The notes under the pieces: model-generated
Database searches by the model: none
Told to the model about the DNA's origin: nothing
Seen by the model: the letters and a program-made list of their open reading frames with translations, nothing else
Shown here: positions 31,647-39,827 of the stretch, piece after piece
Position numbering within the stretch: position 1 is the stretch's first letter
Layout: each line of letters begins with the position of its first letter
Assembly (NCBI RefSeq): GCF_943193005.1
Contig: NZ_CALPCH010000016.1
Coordinates: 1-55,016, forward strand
Direction of reading: 5' to 3'
From: Pumilibacter intestinalis
Lineage (GTDB): Bacteria; Bacillota; Clostridia; Christensenellales; Pumilibacteraceae
Length of the DNA stretch: 55,016 nt
Program-made: the position numbers and the translations under genes

Positions 31647-32984
31647 ATGCAAATAGAAAAGAGAGCGGTGGAAGAATTAAAAGCTGCCGATTACAATCCC
31701 CGTAAGGACTTAAAGCCCGGCGATGCCGAATACGAAAAGCTCAAACGCAGCATCGAAGAATTTGGCTACGTCGAACCCGTTATATGGAATAAACGCACGG
31801 GCGTGGTTGTGGGCGGGCATCAACGCTTAAAAGTGATGAAAGACCTTGGGTTCACCGAAGTGGACTGCGTTGTGGTCGACCTTGACGAAAGCAAGGAAAA
31901 AGCATTGAACATCGCTCTGAACAAAATCAGCGGCGAGTGGGACAATGATCTCTTGGCAAGCCTTTTGAAAGACTTGGACGGGAGCGGATACGATATCACA
32001 CTAACGGGTTTTGACCTTGCCGAAGCACAGGAACTGTTCGGGAGCGGTAGTATGGAGAATGTCCACGAAGACGACTTTGACGCTGAATCCGCTCTTGACG
32101 AAGTAACCGAGCCGAAGACGAAAACGGGCGATTTGTGGATACTCGGACAGCACCGACTGCTGTGCGGGGACAGTACGCAAGCCGATGACGTAAGCCGAGT
32201 GTTGGATGGTAAAATGGCAGACCTAATGGTAACCGATCCGCCTTACAATGTGGACTACGGTTCGGCGGTAAGGGGCAAGCATCAATCGCAGTCTCGGTCG
32301 AGCAGCACGATTGCAAACGACAACCTTTCGGACGATGAGTTCTATCAATTTCTTTTGGCATTCTATAAGGCGGCGGAAAAGAACTTGAAGAAAGGTGCGC
32401 CGATTTATGTGTTCCATAGCACAAAAGAAACCGTAAACTTTACGAAAGCGATGACGGATGCAGGGTTCAAGTATTCGCAGACGCTTATATGGTTGAAGAA
32501 TCATTTCACGCTCGGTAGGCAGGACTACCAGTGGAAGCATGAGCCGATACTCTACGGATGGAAAGAAGGTGCGGGGCATTATTTTATTGACGATCGAACG
32601 CTTGCAACTGTGATGGAGGGACTGACGGAGAATCTGCGAAAGATGAACAAAGCCGAGCTCGTTGAGTTGGTAGAAAAAATACTCGGTTTGCCGAACTCGG
32701 TCATAGAGGATAACAAGCCGAACAAATCGCCAGACCATCCGACGATGAAACCCATCACGTTGTGTGCCAAGCTCATCTACAACAGCAGCCACGAAGATGA
32801 TACGGTATATGAACCGTTCGGCGGTAGCGGCTCCACGCTTATAGCGTCCGAGCAACTGAACCGCAAGTGTCGGGCGATAGAACTCGAACCGAAATACTGC
32901 GACGTTATTGTCCGCAGATACAAAGAACTTTGCCCCGAAGCTGAAATCAAGCATATCCGAGACGGGGTGGAAATTTTCGATTAG
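31647..32984 (+). CDS. ParB-domain / DNA adenine or N4-cytosine methyltransferase fusion
   Basis: A 445-residue protein. The N-terminal ParB/Srx fold (AADYNPRKDLKPGD and VVVGGHQRLKVMKDLG, residues 13-70) binds DNA. The C-terminal class-beta methyltransferase has catalytic DPPYNVDYG near 195 and a downstream SAM-binding FGGSGSTLIAS near 395, the order DPPY before FxGxG. It probably makes N6-methyladenine or N4-methylcytosine. It is the second methyltransferase in the element and has no visible restriction partner. ATG 31647 has AGGAGG upstream. Confidence 0.92.
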   Translation: MQIEKRAVEELKAADYNPRKDLKPGDAEYEKLKRSIEEFGYVEPVIWNKRTGVVVGGHQRLKVMKDLGFTEVDCVVVDLDESKEKALNIALNKISGEWDNDLLASLLKDLDGSGYDITLTGFDLAEAQELFGSGSMENVHEDDFDAESALDEVTEPKTKTGDLWILGQHRLLCGDSTQADDVSRVLDGKMADLMVTDPPYNVDYGSAVRGKHQSQSRSSSTIANDNLSDDEFYQFLLAFYKAAEKNLKKGAPIYVFHSTKETVNFTKAMTDAGFKYSQTLIWLKNHFTLGRQDYQWKHEPILYGWKEGAGHYFIDDRTLATVMEGLTENLRKMNKAELVELVEKILGLPNSVIEDNKPNKSPDHPTMKPITLCAKLIYNSSHEDDTVYEPFGGSGSTLIASEQLNRKCRAIELEPKYCDVIVRRYKELCPEAEIKHIRDGVEIFD

Positions 32985-32992
32985 TTGCCGAT

Positions 32993-33028
32993 TTCCTCTG
33001 GACTTGTTGAAACCATTACGGTATTGTT
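32993..33028 (+). promoter_or_regulatory. Repeated phage promoter element 4
   Basis: TTCCTC, TGGACT, 17 bases ending TTACGG, TATTGT. It lies nine bases after the ParB-methyltransferase stop and 27 bases before ATG 33056. Confidence 0.75.
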
Positions 33029-33055
33029 TGGGTTACGACAAAGAAGGAGGCACAA

Positions 33056-33325
33056 ATGGAAAGTATAATCGATTGGCTCTTTGACGGCGAAATCGACGAG
33101 CGGAATAGAGTACGCAAACCGAAAGATTTATCGAAGGACAAAGAGTATATAGCATACGAAAAATTCAAAAGTATGCTGACAGACGAACAAATGGATATGT
33201 TCGAAAAGTTCTTGGAAGAACAAGCAATACAAGAAGGAGTGAAACGAAAGGGCGTTTATAGCAGAGGATTCAAAATCGGTTTATTAATCGGTTTGGAAAC
33301 CGCAAAATTCAGTCCCGAAGATTAA
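33056..33325 (+). CDS. DUF6809-like small cargo protein
   Basis: An 89-residue helical protein resembling DUF6809 by its plan: MESIIDWLFDGEIDERNRVR opening, LLTDEQ-like MLTDEQMDMFEKFLEEQAIQ helix, and the SRGFKIGLLIGLETAKF end. The function is unknown. It has its own promoter element (4) and RBS AAGGAGG. Confidence 0.6.
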   Translation: MESIIDWLFDGEIDERNRVRKPKDLSKDKEYIAYEKFKSMLTDEQMDMFEKFLEEQAIQEGVKRKGVYSRGFKIGLLIGLETAKFSPED

Positions 33326-33351
33326 TAAAATAATTGCCTTTCGGGACGCAC

Positions 33352-33387
33352 TTTCACTGGGCTCTTTTGGCAATTTACGGTATTGTA
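33352..33387 (+). promoter_or_regulatory. Repeated phage promoter element 5
   Basis: TTTCAC, TGGGCT, 17 bases ending TTTACGG, TATTGT. It lies 23 bases before ATG 33411. Confidence 0.78.
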
Positions 33388-33410
33388 AAAGAAAAAACGG
33401 AGGCAAGAAA

Positions 33411-33899
33411 ATGGCAAGTATATTTGGGTTAAAGCTCAAGGGCAGACGCAGTTTTGAGGGCAGAGATTGGCAAGGCAATCAAGGCAATCTTTATCTCAAC
33501 GAAAAGAAAATCGCATGGTACAACGACAGCGGGAACGGCGGCCCTGCGGACATAGATTTTTATGATATCAGCGGACGGAAAGAGAACGAAGCGAAGCTCG
33601 AAGAAATCGTTAAAATGTATTACAAAAAATATCCGCTCGAAGAGCAATACAAAAATCTTGAACCCGATGTGGAAATGCTGATTGGCAGACTCATCGAATT
33701 AATGGACGATGAAAAGCAGTATAAAAAGTATGCAAAGCAAGGCTATCCAGTAATGATAGCCTATCGAAAAAATGTAAATGGCGTATCGTACTTTGGTGCA
33801 TATAAGACTAAAGAGTTTGCAGATGCAGACATTAAAAAGGAAAATCTCATAGTCTTACAGCGGTACGAGAGCCTTGAAGATTTTGACATAAGCCAATAA
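33411..33899 (+). CDS. Cargo protein of unknown function
   Basis: A 162-residue protein. The N-terminal beta-rich part (LYLNEKKIAWYNDSGNGGPA) resembles in style the start of the 83-residue protein at 34482. A charged helix (EAKLEEIVKMYYKKYPLEEQ) and a C-terminal YFGAYKTKEFADADIKKENL follow. I do not recognise the family. It is probably cotranscribed with the degenerate recombinase 15 bases downstream. Confidence 0.6.
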   Translation: MASIFGLKLKGRRSFEGRDWQGNQGNLYLNEKKIAWYNDSGNGGPADIDFYDISGRKENEAKLEEIVKMYYKKYPLEEQYKNLEPDVEMLIGRLIELMDDEKQYKKYAKQGYPVMIAYRKNVNGVSYFGAYKTKEFADADIKKENLIVLQRYESLEDFDISQ

Positions 33900-33914
33900 T
33901 AGGAAAGAGCAAAT

Positions 33915-34319
33915 ATGGTTAAAATAGCAGTTTATATACGAATAAGAAAAGAAGACGCACTCGTTATTGAGTGCCAAAAACAATATTTTAACGAATTAAT
34001 AAAAAGCAAAAACAATTGCGAGATCGTCGAATTCTATATCGATGTCAGCAAGTATGAAAGAGCCGAAAATCTACCTGAATACAACCGAATGATAAAGGAT
34101 GCTGAAACTCATAAATTCGATTACATAATAATCAAAGGGTTTAGACAGTTCGGATGCTTAACAGCACAGAAAATAGAAATGATCCAAAAACTCAAAGAGA
34201 AAGGCATCGGCGTGTATTCCATTGCCGAGGGAATGGACACGTTGAGTAGCCGATGGTCGAGTTTTATGATGGAGCTATACTTGTCGATGGAAAACGAATT
34301 GAAACGGATAAGAAAATAA
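33915..34319 (+). CDS. Degenerate serine-recombinase catalytic domain
   Basis: A 134-residue protein with the fold of a resolvase N-terminal domain only. Where active recombinases have YARVS, this reads VYIRIRKED, so the catalytic Ser is absent. The K-x-x-x-R-x-x-R site reads IKGFRQFGCL with the second Arg lost. The DNA-binding C-terminal domain is missing. The end LSMENELKRIRK matches the long helix start. It is probably inactive and could partner or inhibit the active recombinases at 49612 and 51095. It ends just before a terminator. Confidence 0.7.
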   Translation: MVKIAVYIRIRKEDALVIECQKQYFNELIKSKNNCEIVEFYIDVSKYERAENLPEYNRMIKDAETHKFDYIIIKGFRQFGCLTAQKIEMIQKLKEKGIGVYSIAEGMDTLSSRWSSFMMELYLSMENELKRIRK

Positions 34320-34325
34320 TGATAT

Positions 34326-34348
34326 AACCGTCCCAAAGGGCGGTTTTT
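34326..34348 (+). terminator. Terminator between cargo units
   Basis: AACCGTCCC, AAA loop, GGGCGGTTTTT. Almost the same hairpin recurs at 34747, on the other side of the next gene. Confidence 0.88.
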
Positions 34349-34400
34349 CGTTTCAAAAAAAGTTTGATTTTCTCGAAAAAAGTTGTGTGTTTCTGCACGA

Positions 34401-34436
34401 TTTCACTGGGCTCTTTCGGTTGTTTACGGTATTGTT
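34401..34436 (+). promoter_or_regulatory. Repeated phage promoter element 6
   Basis: TTTCAC, TGGGCT, 17 bases ending TTTACGG, TATTGT. It lies 45 bases before ATG 34482. Confidence 0.78.
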
Positions 34437-34481
34437 GTGTTACAAAAAGGAAAGGGCAAAAGGTCCGAAAGGAGCGAAAAA

Positions 34482-34733
34482 ATGGCAACGATTAAAGTAA
34501 CGAGAACGGACGGACAATGGAAAATAGGCACGATAGACGGCATAAAATTCAACGCAAAAGTGTACGAAGAGCCGAGCGAGTTCGGAATTAACGGTGGCAA
34601 CGTAAGCAAATTATGGATAGACGGCATAGCTAACTACGACAGGGGTTGGGACTTAAGGGCAAAGACCGTCGAGGGGAAAGCGATGGTCAAGGAATTAATC
34701 AAATACTTTAAGAACCCTGAAAACTGCAAATAA
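34482..34733 (+). CDS. Small cargo protein in a self-contained unit
   Basis: An 83-residue beta-rich protein (MATIKVTRTDGQWKIGTIDG opening, FGINGGNVSKLWIDGIANYD, end VKELIKYFKNPENC). It resembles small DUF7678-type proteins but I am not sure. Terminator 34326, promoter element 6 and terminator 34747 enclose it alone, which is the textbook moron layout. ATG 34482 has AAAGGAG upstream; the longer in-frame reading from 34383 would cross the promoter element. Confidence 0.7.
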   Translation: MATIKVTRTDGQWKIGTIDGIKFNAKVYEEPSEFGINGGNVSKLWIDGIANYDRGWDLRAKTVEGKAMVKELIKYFKNPENCK

Positions 34734-34746
34734 AACAAACAACACA

Positions 34747-34771
34747 AACCGTCCGCAAGGGCGGTTTTATT
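34747..34771 (+). terminator. Terminator after the 34482 gene
   Basis: AACCGTCC, GCAA loop, GGGCGGTTTTATT. It stops the moron unit before the portal gene. Confidence 0.88.
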
Positions 34772-34791
34772 ATTTCAAAACGGAGGTATGA

Positions 34792-36093
34792 ATGGGAATA
34801 TTCGGACGCAGTAGGGATGCACCAAAGCGTGAAAGACGCAATAAGCCGAGCAAGGAAATGCAAGATTTTATACGCGGTGTAGACATGGACTTTATCGGCA
34901 ACAGCAACAGCGGAGTGCAAGTGGATGAACTCCGTGCCTTGCAGACCTCGGCGGTATATGCGTGTGTGAAAATCCTTGCCGAAACGGTAGCAAGTCTGCC
35001 GTTGCATCTGTTCAAAAAGGGCAAAGGCGGTAAGAGTGAAATGGCGGAGCAACATCCGCTTTTTTCTTGCCTTTACGAAATGCCCAACGACGAAATGACG
35101 AGTTTCGAGTTTCGGGAAATGATGATGACATCGCTCCTTTTATGGGGCAACGCTTATGCGAGGAAAATCCGCAAAAATGGACACGTAACCGAACTGTGGT
35201 ACTTAAAGCCGCAGCTCATGACGGTAGAACGAGATACGCAAACGGGCAGGATAAAATACACCTATTCGGACGATATCACCAATCAAACCTACGAGTACAA
35301 ACCCGAACAAATCTTTCACATAAAAGGTTTGTCGCTTGACGGGGTAACGGGTTTGAGTCCGATATCTCAAGCAAGGGAAGCTGTCGGGCTGTCGCTTGCC
35401 ACGGAAGAGTACGGTGCAAAGTTTTTCGGCAACGGAGCAAGACCGGGCGGTGTGTTGGAACACCCCGGCATACTGAAAGATCCCGAAAAGTTAAGGGAAA
35501 GTTGGAACAAGGTATATCAGGGTACGAGAAACAGCCATAAGGTGGCGGTGCTTGAAGAGGGGATGAAATATCACACAATCGGCATTGCACCCGAAGATGC
35601 ACAATTCCTTGAAACCCGAAAGTATCAAGTCAACGAAATCTGCCGAATATTCCGTGTTCCGCCGCACCTTGTCGGCGACTTGGAAAGAGCGACGTTCAGC
35701 AACATAGAACACCAATCGATCGAATTCGTACAGCACACAATCCGCCCGTGGTTAGTCAGGTGGGAGCAAGCGATAAGCCGTTCACTCTTGGATGAGAAAG
35801 AACGGCTTTTGTATTTCAGCAGATTCAACGTGGACGGGTTGATGCGTGGCGATTACAAGTCGAGAATGGAAGGCTACGCAATAGGTCGGCAAAACGGTTG
35901 GCTGTCGGCAAACGACATCCGACACTTGGAAGACCTACCGCCGATACCGAAAGAACAAGGCGGCGACGCTTACCTTGTGAACGGAAACATGACAGCGGTA
36001 AGCAAAGAAAACAAAGAAGGAGGTAGCGATGGAGAAGGGCAAAAAGGAATTGCGAATGCTCCCGATGGCGGAACTGCGAATAGCGGACAGTGA
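34792..36093 (+). CDS. Phage portal protein (HK97 family)
   Basis: A 433-residue HK97-type portal that forms the dodecameric DNA channel at the capsid vertex. Landmarks are LQTSAVYACVKILAETVASL near residue 47, FREMMMTSLLLWGNAYA near 105, HIKGLSLDGVTGLSPI near 180, FGNGARPGGVLEHP near 213 and EICRIFRVPPHLVGDLE near 287. The C-terminal EQGGDAYLVNGNMTAV is typical. The last 65 bases overlap the protease gene. Confidence 0.96.
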   Translation: MGIFGRSRDAPKRERRNKPSKEMQDFIRGVDMDFIGNSNSGVQVDELRALQTSAVYACVKILAETVASLPLHLFKKGKGGKSEMAEQHPLFSCLYEMPNDEMTSFEFREMMMTSLLLWGNAYARKIRKNGHVTELWYLKPQLMTVERDTQTGRIKYTYSDDITNQTYEYKPEQIFHIKGLSLDGVTGLSPISQAREAVGLSLATEEYGAKFFGNGARPGGVLEHPGILKDPEKLRESWNKVYQGTRNSHKVAVLEEGMKYHTIGIAPEDAQFLETRKYQVNEICRIFRVPPHLVGDLERATFSNIEHQSIEFVQHTIRPWLVRWEQAISRSLLDEKERLLYFSRFNVDGLMRGDYKSRMEGYAIGRQNGWLSANDIRHLEDLPPIPKEQGGDAYLVNGNMTAVSKENKEGGSDGEGQKGIANAPDGGTANSGQ

Positions 36094-36658
36094 CGGCGGT
36101 TCGGTAATCGAAGGACACGCAGCGGTGTTCGACTCATGGTCGGAAACGCTCGGCGGAATCTTTCCGTTTAAGGAAATCGTCCGCAAAGGTGCATTCAACG
36201 AAAGCATCGGTAAAGACGATATCCGTGCATTGTTCAACCACGATCCGAACTATGTGCTTGGGCGTAACCGTGCAGGAACGCTCGAACTCGTGGAAGACGA
36301 AGTCGGCTTGCGTGTGCGGATAACACCGCCCGATACAAGTTGGGCAAGGGATTTGCAGGCAAGTATTAGACGCGGAGATATCACGCAGATGTCCATAGGT
36401 TTCATAGTCGAAGAAGACAAATGGTCGACAGAAAACGGAATGGATACGAGAGAAATCCGTAAGGTTCAACTGTTCGACGTGAGTCCCGTAACGTTCCCCG
36501 CATATACCGCCACGGACGTTGGTGTGAGAGCGATGGAAGAATACAACGGCTACAAGGCTGAACAGCGGAGCAAGGCGGAGGCGGAAGAAAAAACCGCCGA
36601 GAAAGCAAAACAGCAAGCGAAACTCAAAGGCTTGCAGACCAAATTCAAAAATTATTAA
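36029..36658 (+). CDS. HK97-family prohead protease
   Basis: A 209-residue serine protease that trims the capsid scaffold domain. The catalytic set is visible as LFNHDPNYVLGR near residue 70 (His) and ITQMSIGFIVEED near 119 (Ser), after the usual opening IEGHAAVFDSW. The C-terminal 45 residues are a charged helix. AAGGAGGTAGCG precedes ATG 36029 inside the portal gene, so translation is coupled. The major capsid protein follows after 18 bases. Confidence 0.95.
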   Translation: MEKGKKELRMLPMAELRIADSDGGSVIEGHAAVFDSWSETLGGIFPFKEIVRKGAFNESIGKDDIRALFNHDPNYVLGRNRAGTLELVEDEVGLRVRITPPDTSWARDLQASIRRGDITQMSIGFIVEEDKWSTENGMDTREIRKVQLFDVSPVTFPAYTATDVGVRAMEEYNGYKAEQRSKAEAEEKTAEKAKQQAKLKGLQTKFKNY

Positions 36659-36676
36659 TCGGAGGATATCAAGGAT

Positions 36677-37966
36677 ATGACTATGAAGAAAGTGCTTGAA
36701 ATGAAAGCAAAAAGAGAAGACGCCAGACTCAAAGCAATGGCGGTTCTCAATAAAGCGGAAGCAGAGGACAGGTTCCTCACCGAAGACGAACAAAAGGAAA
36801 TCGACGGATATGAGTCGGAAATCCGTTCGTGGGACGAGAGCATCAGCCGTGCGGAAAAGATGCTTGCAATCGAACCCGAAGACAGGTCGGTAACCGAGAA
36901 ACCCGAAGTCAAGCCTATGCCGAATAAAGGCGAAGAGAAGAGATTCGCCACCTTTGGCGAACAGTTGCTTGCGGCATACAGGGCGGCGGCTCCCGGCGGA
37001 AAGGTGGATGAAAGACTGACTACGAGGGCGGCAAGCGGACTCAACGAAAGCACTCCCTCGGACGGCGGGTTCCTCGTACAGCAGGACTTCGTAACCGAAC
37101 TGTTAAAACGCACCTATGAAACGGGAATTCTTGCAAGCCGTGCGAAGAAAATCCCTATCAGCACCAATGCCAACGGCATGAAGATAAACGCCGTGGACGA
37201 AGACAGCCGTGCCAACGGTTCGAGATGGGGCGGAGTTCAAACCTATTGGGAAGGCGAGGCGGACGAACTTACGGGCAGCAAGCCGAAGTTTCGTCAGTTG
37301 GAACTTTCGCTCAAGAAACTCACGGGCTTATGCTATGCGACGGATGAACTGTTGCAGGATGCTGCGGCATTGGAGGCGGTCATCCGTCAGGCGTTTGCGG
37401 AAGAGTTCGGGTTCAAAATCGACGATGCAATTCTTGACGGAAGCGGCGAGGGCGAACCTCTCGGCATCCTTAAAAGCGGTGCGATCGTTAAGGTCGAAAA
37501 GGAAAAAGACCAGACCGATATCATCACGGTCGAAAACCTCATCAAGATGTGGAATCGCCTTTGGGCAAGGTCGAGAGCAAATGCTGTTTGGTACATTAAT
37601 CAGGAACTTGAGCCGTACCTTTACACTTTGAAACTCGGCGATAAACCCGTGTACATCCCGGCGGGCGGACTTTCGGAAAAACCTTACGGAACGCTGTTCG
37701 GTCGTCCCGTTATTCCTTTGGAACAGTGCAGTGCCGCAGGCGATATCGGGGACATCGTTCTCGCAGATATCGGACAATACTTGCTCATTGACAAGGGCGG
37801 AGTAAAAGCGGCAAGTTCCATCCACGTCCGCTTTTTGTACGATGAGTCGGTGTTCCGCTTTATCTACCGTGTGGACGGCAAACCTATCTGGAACAAACCG
37901 CTCACTCCTTACAAGGGCAGTTCGAGCGTGTCGCCGTTCGTTACTCTCGCAAAGAGAGGTTCGTAA
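36677..37966 (+). CDS. Major capsid protein (HK97 fold)
   Basis: A 429-residue capsid precursor. Residues 1 to about 110 are the charged coiled-coil delta domain removed by the protease. The shell domain starts near TRAASGLNESTPSDGGFLVQ. Landmarks are the E-loop region WGGVQTYWEGEADELTGSKP, LTGLCYATDELLQDAAALEA, DDAILDGSGEGEPLGIL and WYINQELEPYLYTLKLG. GGAGG precedes ATG 36677. Confidence 0.96.
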   Translation: MTMKKVLEMKAKREDARLKAMAVLNKAEAEDRFLTEDEQKEIDGYESEIRSWDESISRAEKMLAIEPEDRSVTEKPEVKPMPNKGEEKRFATFGEQLLAAYRAAAPGGKVDERLTTRAASGLNESTPSDGGFLVQQDFVTELLKRTYETGILASRAKKIPISTNANGMKINAVDEDSRANGSRWGGVQTYWEGEADELTGSKPKFRQLELSLKKLTGLCYATDELLQDAAALEAVIRQAFAEEFGFKIDDAILDGSGEGEPLGILKSGAIVKVEKEKDQTDIITVENLIKMWNRLWARSRANAVWYINQELEPYLYTLKLGDKPVYIPAGGLSEKPYGTLFGRPVIPLEQCSAAGDIGDIVLADIGQYLLIDKGGVKAASSIHVRFLYDESVFRFIYRVDGKPIWNKPLTPYKGSSSVSPFVTLAKRGS

Positions 37967-37987
37967 AACAAAAGGGGGTGATCGAGC

Positions 37988-38278
37988 GTGTTGACGTTAC
38001 AGGAAACAAAAGACTTTCTCCGCTTGGACGGGGATGACGAAGATGCGCTCATTTCCTCGCTCATCATTACGGCGAAAGGCTTGACCGAAGAAGTGTTGCG
38101 ACGGCAGCTCTCGGAGTTCGAGGAAATCCCCGAACCCGTGCATCAGGCAATGCTCATCGTTACGGCAACCTTATATGAAGAACGGCAAGTGGCGAAAGAC
38201 AAGTCGGGCGTGGACATCAAGGAAACGCTCGATCTTGTCCGCCGAATGCTGTTTGCGTATAGACGGGAGGCGTTCTGA
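37988..38278 (+). CDS. Head-tail connector (gp6-like)
   Basis: A 96-residue helical protein of the HK97 gp6 / SPP1 gp15 type that adapts the portal to the tail. The opening LTLQETKDFLRLDGDDEDAL, the LIITAKGLTEEVL helix and the end TLDLVRRMLFAYRREAF are characteristic. It starts with GTG 37988 behind AAAGGGGGTG. Its stop overlaps the next ATG (TGATG). Confidence 0.9.
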   Translation: MLTLQETKDFLRLDGDDEDALISSLIITAKGLTEEVLRRQLSEFEEIPEPVHQAMLIVTATLYEERQVAKDKSGVDIKETLDLVRRMLFAYRREAF

Positions 38279-38727
38279 TGGATATTGGCAGACTTAACCG
38301 CCGGGTGGAAATTTTGCAGTTTTTCAAAGACCGAGATGAATACGGCGGAGAAACGGGCAAGTGGAAAAGCGTGGCAAAGGTATGGGCGGCAATCGTCCCT
38401 ATAAGCGGAACGGAGCAGATGTTCGCACAGCAAGTGACAGCCGAGAAAGTGGTGCGAATCACCATGCGGTATTGTCATTGGCTGACGGTCTTGCACCGTA
38501 TCCGATACGGGAATAAGTTGTACGAGATCGTAGGCGAACTCGACAATGAAACTGCCCATACCGCCACGATACTGAATGCGAAGGAGTTGGTAAGCGATGG
38601 GTTACAGTGCAAAGCAAAGGAAAGTCAAAACAACGGTCGAGGGGGCGAGTGTGCTTGTCAAAGACCTAAAAGCAATGGAGGATGCGGCGGCAAGCGTGAT
38701 GATGGCGGGAGCAAAGGCGGGCGGTAA
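38278..38727 (+). CDS. Phage head closure / head-tail adaptor with extended C-terminus
   Basis: A 149-residue protein. The first 108 residues are a normal head closure protein (MDIGRLNRRVEILQFF opening, WAAIVPISGTEQMFAQQVTA, LHRIRYGNKLYEIVGELDN). The last 43 residues, rich in Gly, Cys and Lys, overlap the next gene by 131 bases in another frame and look like frame noise. The family is usually near 110 residues, so the normal stop codon may have been lost. Confidence 0.85.
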   Translation: MDIGRLNRRVEILQFFKDRDEYGGETGKWKSVAKVWAAIVPISGTEQMFAQQVTAEKVVRITMRYCHWLTVLHRIRYGNKLYEIVGELDNETAHTATILNAKELVSDGLQCKAKESQNNGRGGECACQRPKSNGGCGGKRDDGGSKGGR

Positions 38728-38998
38728 AATCGCACTTGAAGACGCCAAGCGGAATTGCCCCGTGGATACGGGAGCATTAAAGCAAAGTCTGCATCTGACC
38801 GAAGGCAAGGCAACGGCAACGAAAGCGACCGTGCAAGTTGATTATGACAAGTCGCTCAAATACGGAACGCACGTCGAACTCGGAGCAAGGGGCAGACCTG
38901 CGAATCCGTTTTTGCGGAATGCCGTGGATGATAACCAAAATCAAATCAATGCCGCAATCGTGTCGGAGATATCGAGAGCGGTCGGGAGGAAAATATGA
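38597..38998 (+). CDS. HK97 gp10-like tail completion protein
   Basis: A 133-residue protein of the HK97-gp10 family, which helps join head and tail. The hallmark is CPVDTGALKQSLHLTEG near residue 55, followed by YGTHVELGARGRPANPFLRNAV near 94 and a helical end. ATG 38597 lies inside the head closure gene, with AAGGAG upstream. It overlaps the next gene by four bases. Confidence 0.92.
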   Translation: MGYSAKQRKVKTTVEGASVLVKDLKAMEDAAASVMMAGAKAGGKIALEDAKRNCPVDTGALKQSLHLTEGKATATKATVQVDYDKSLKYGTHVELGARGRPANPFLRNAVDDNQNQINAAIVSEISRAVGRKI

Positions 38999-39405
38999 AA
39001 GATATATGCCAAGCCGTGTATGAGAAGTTGTGTTCGGATTTGAACATCTCCCGATATGTATGCGGCCGTATATATCCCATAGTCTTGCCCGAAGACGCAC
39101 CGTTGCCCGCTATTGTTTACACTCCCGTATTGGCGAATTATGACTCGGCTTTGCAAGGGGATACAGGCTTTGTACGGCAAACGATGCAGCTTGTATGCCA
39201 CGATACGACATACAAAAAAGCACGGGAACTATCCCGTAAAGTCAAGTGTGTATTTCAAGATTATAGCGGAGATATGTGCGGGCTAAATATACAAGCCGTA
39301 TTCATCAAATCGGACTATGAGTATAACGGGAATACGGCACTTAAATTCGATACGAACGAGTATATGTCGAGCATCGAATTTGAATTTCATTTTAACGAAA
39401 AATAG
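38995..39405 (+). CDS. Tail completion / minor tail protein (DUF3168-like)
   Basis: A 136-residue alpha+beta protein in the tail-terminator position between gp10 and the major tail protein. The start MKDICQAVYEKLCSDLNISR and the middle PLPAIVYTPVLANYDSALQG fit DUF3168-like tail terminators. It probably caps the tail tube. The assignment rests mostly on synteny. Confidence 0.7.
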   Translation: MKDICQAVYEKLCSDLNISRYVCGRIYPIVLPEDAPLPAIVYTPVLANYDSALQGDTGFVRQTMQLVCHDTTYKKARELSRKVKCVFQDYSGDMCGLNIQAVFIKSDYEYNGNTALKFDTNEYMSSIEFEFHFNEK

Positions 39406-39414
39406 GAGGCAAAT

Positions 39415-39816
39415 ATGGCTGTAGCAGGAAAGAACGGCAAAGTGGTCGTCGGAGCATCTGCAAGCAAGAAAGTGGTAGGCATCAAGAATTGGTCGCTCGA
39501 ACTTTCGCTTGATACTTTGGAAACAACTGCACTCGGCGACGATTGGAAGAACTATATCACGGGACTCAAAGAGTGGTCGGCATCGAGCGAGGGCGACTAC
39601 GAAGTACCCGTGGATACCGAGGGGCAGAAAGCATTGCAAGATGCATTTCTCAACGGTACGACGGTAACGGTAAAACTTTACGTTGACGGAACGAACTACT
39701 ATCAGGGCGAGGCTTATATAAACAGCCTTTCCATTGAAGATCCCGTTGACGACGTTGTGTCTATCAGCATCGAATTCACGGGAACGGGTGCGCTGACCTT
39801 TGAAACGGCGGAATAA
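39415..39816 (+). CDS. Major tail tube protein
   Basis: A 133-residue tail tube protein. It begins AVAGKNGKVVVGASASKKVV and has ELSLDTLETTALGDDWKNYI, LKEWSASSEGDYEVPVDTEG and the end DDVVSISIEFTGTGALTFET, the beta-rich pattern of siphovirus tail tube subunits. AGGAGG precedes ATG 39415. Confidence 0.92.
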   Translation: MAVAGKNGKVVVGASASKKVVGIKNWSLELSLDTLETTALGDDWKNYITGLKEWSASSEGDYEVPVDTEGQKALQDAFLNGTTVTVKLYVDGTNYYQGEAYINSLSIEDPVDDVVSISIEFTGTGALTFETAE

Positions 39817-39827
39817 ACGGAGGAACT

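Noticed and set aside
32223-32954. 243-codon minus-strand ORF inside the ParB-methyltransferase gene
   Set aside because: The plus-strand frame carries DPPY and FGGSGS motifs; the minus frame has none.
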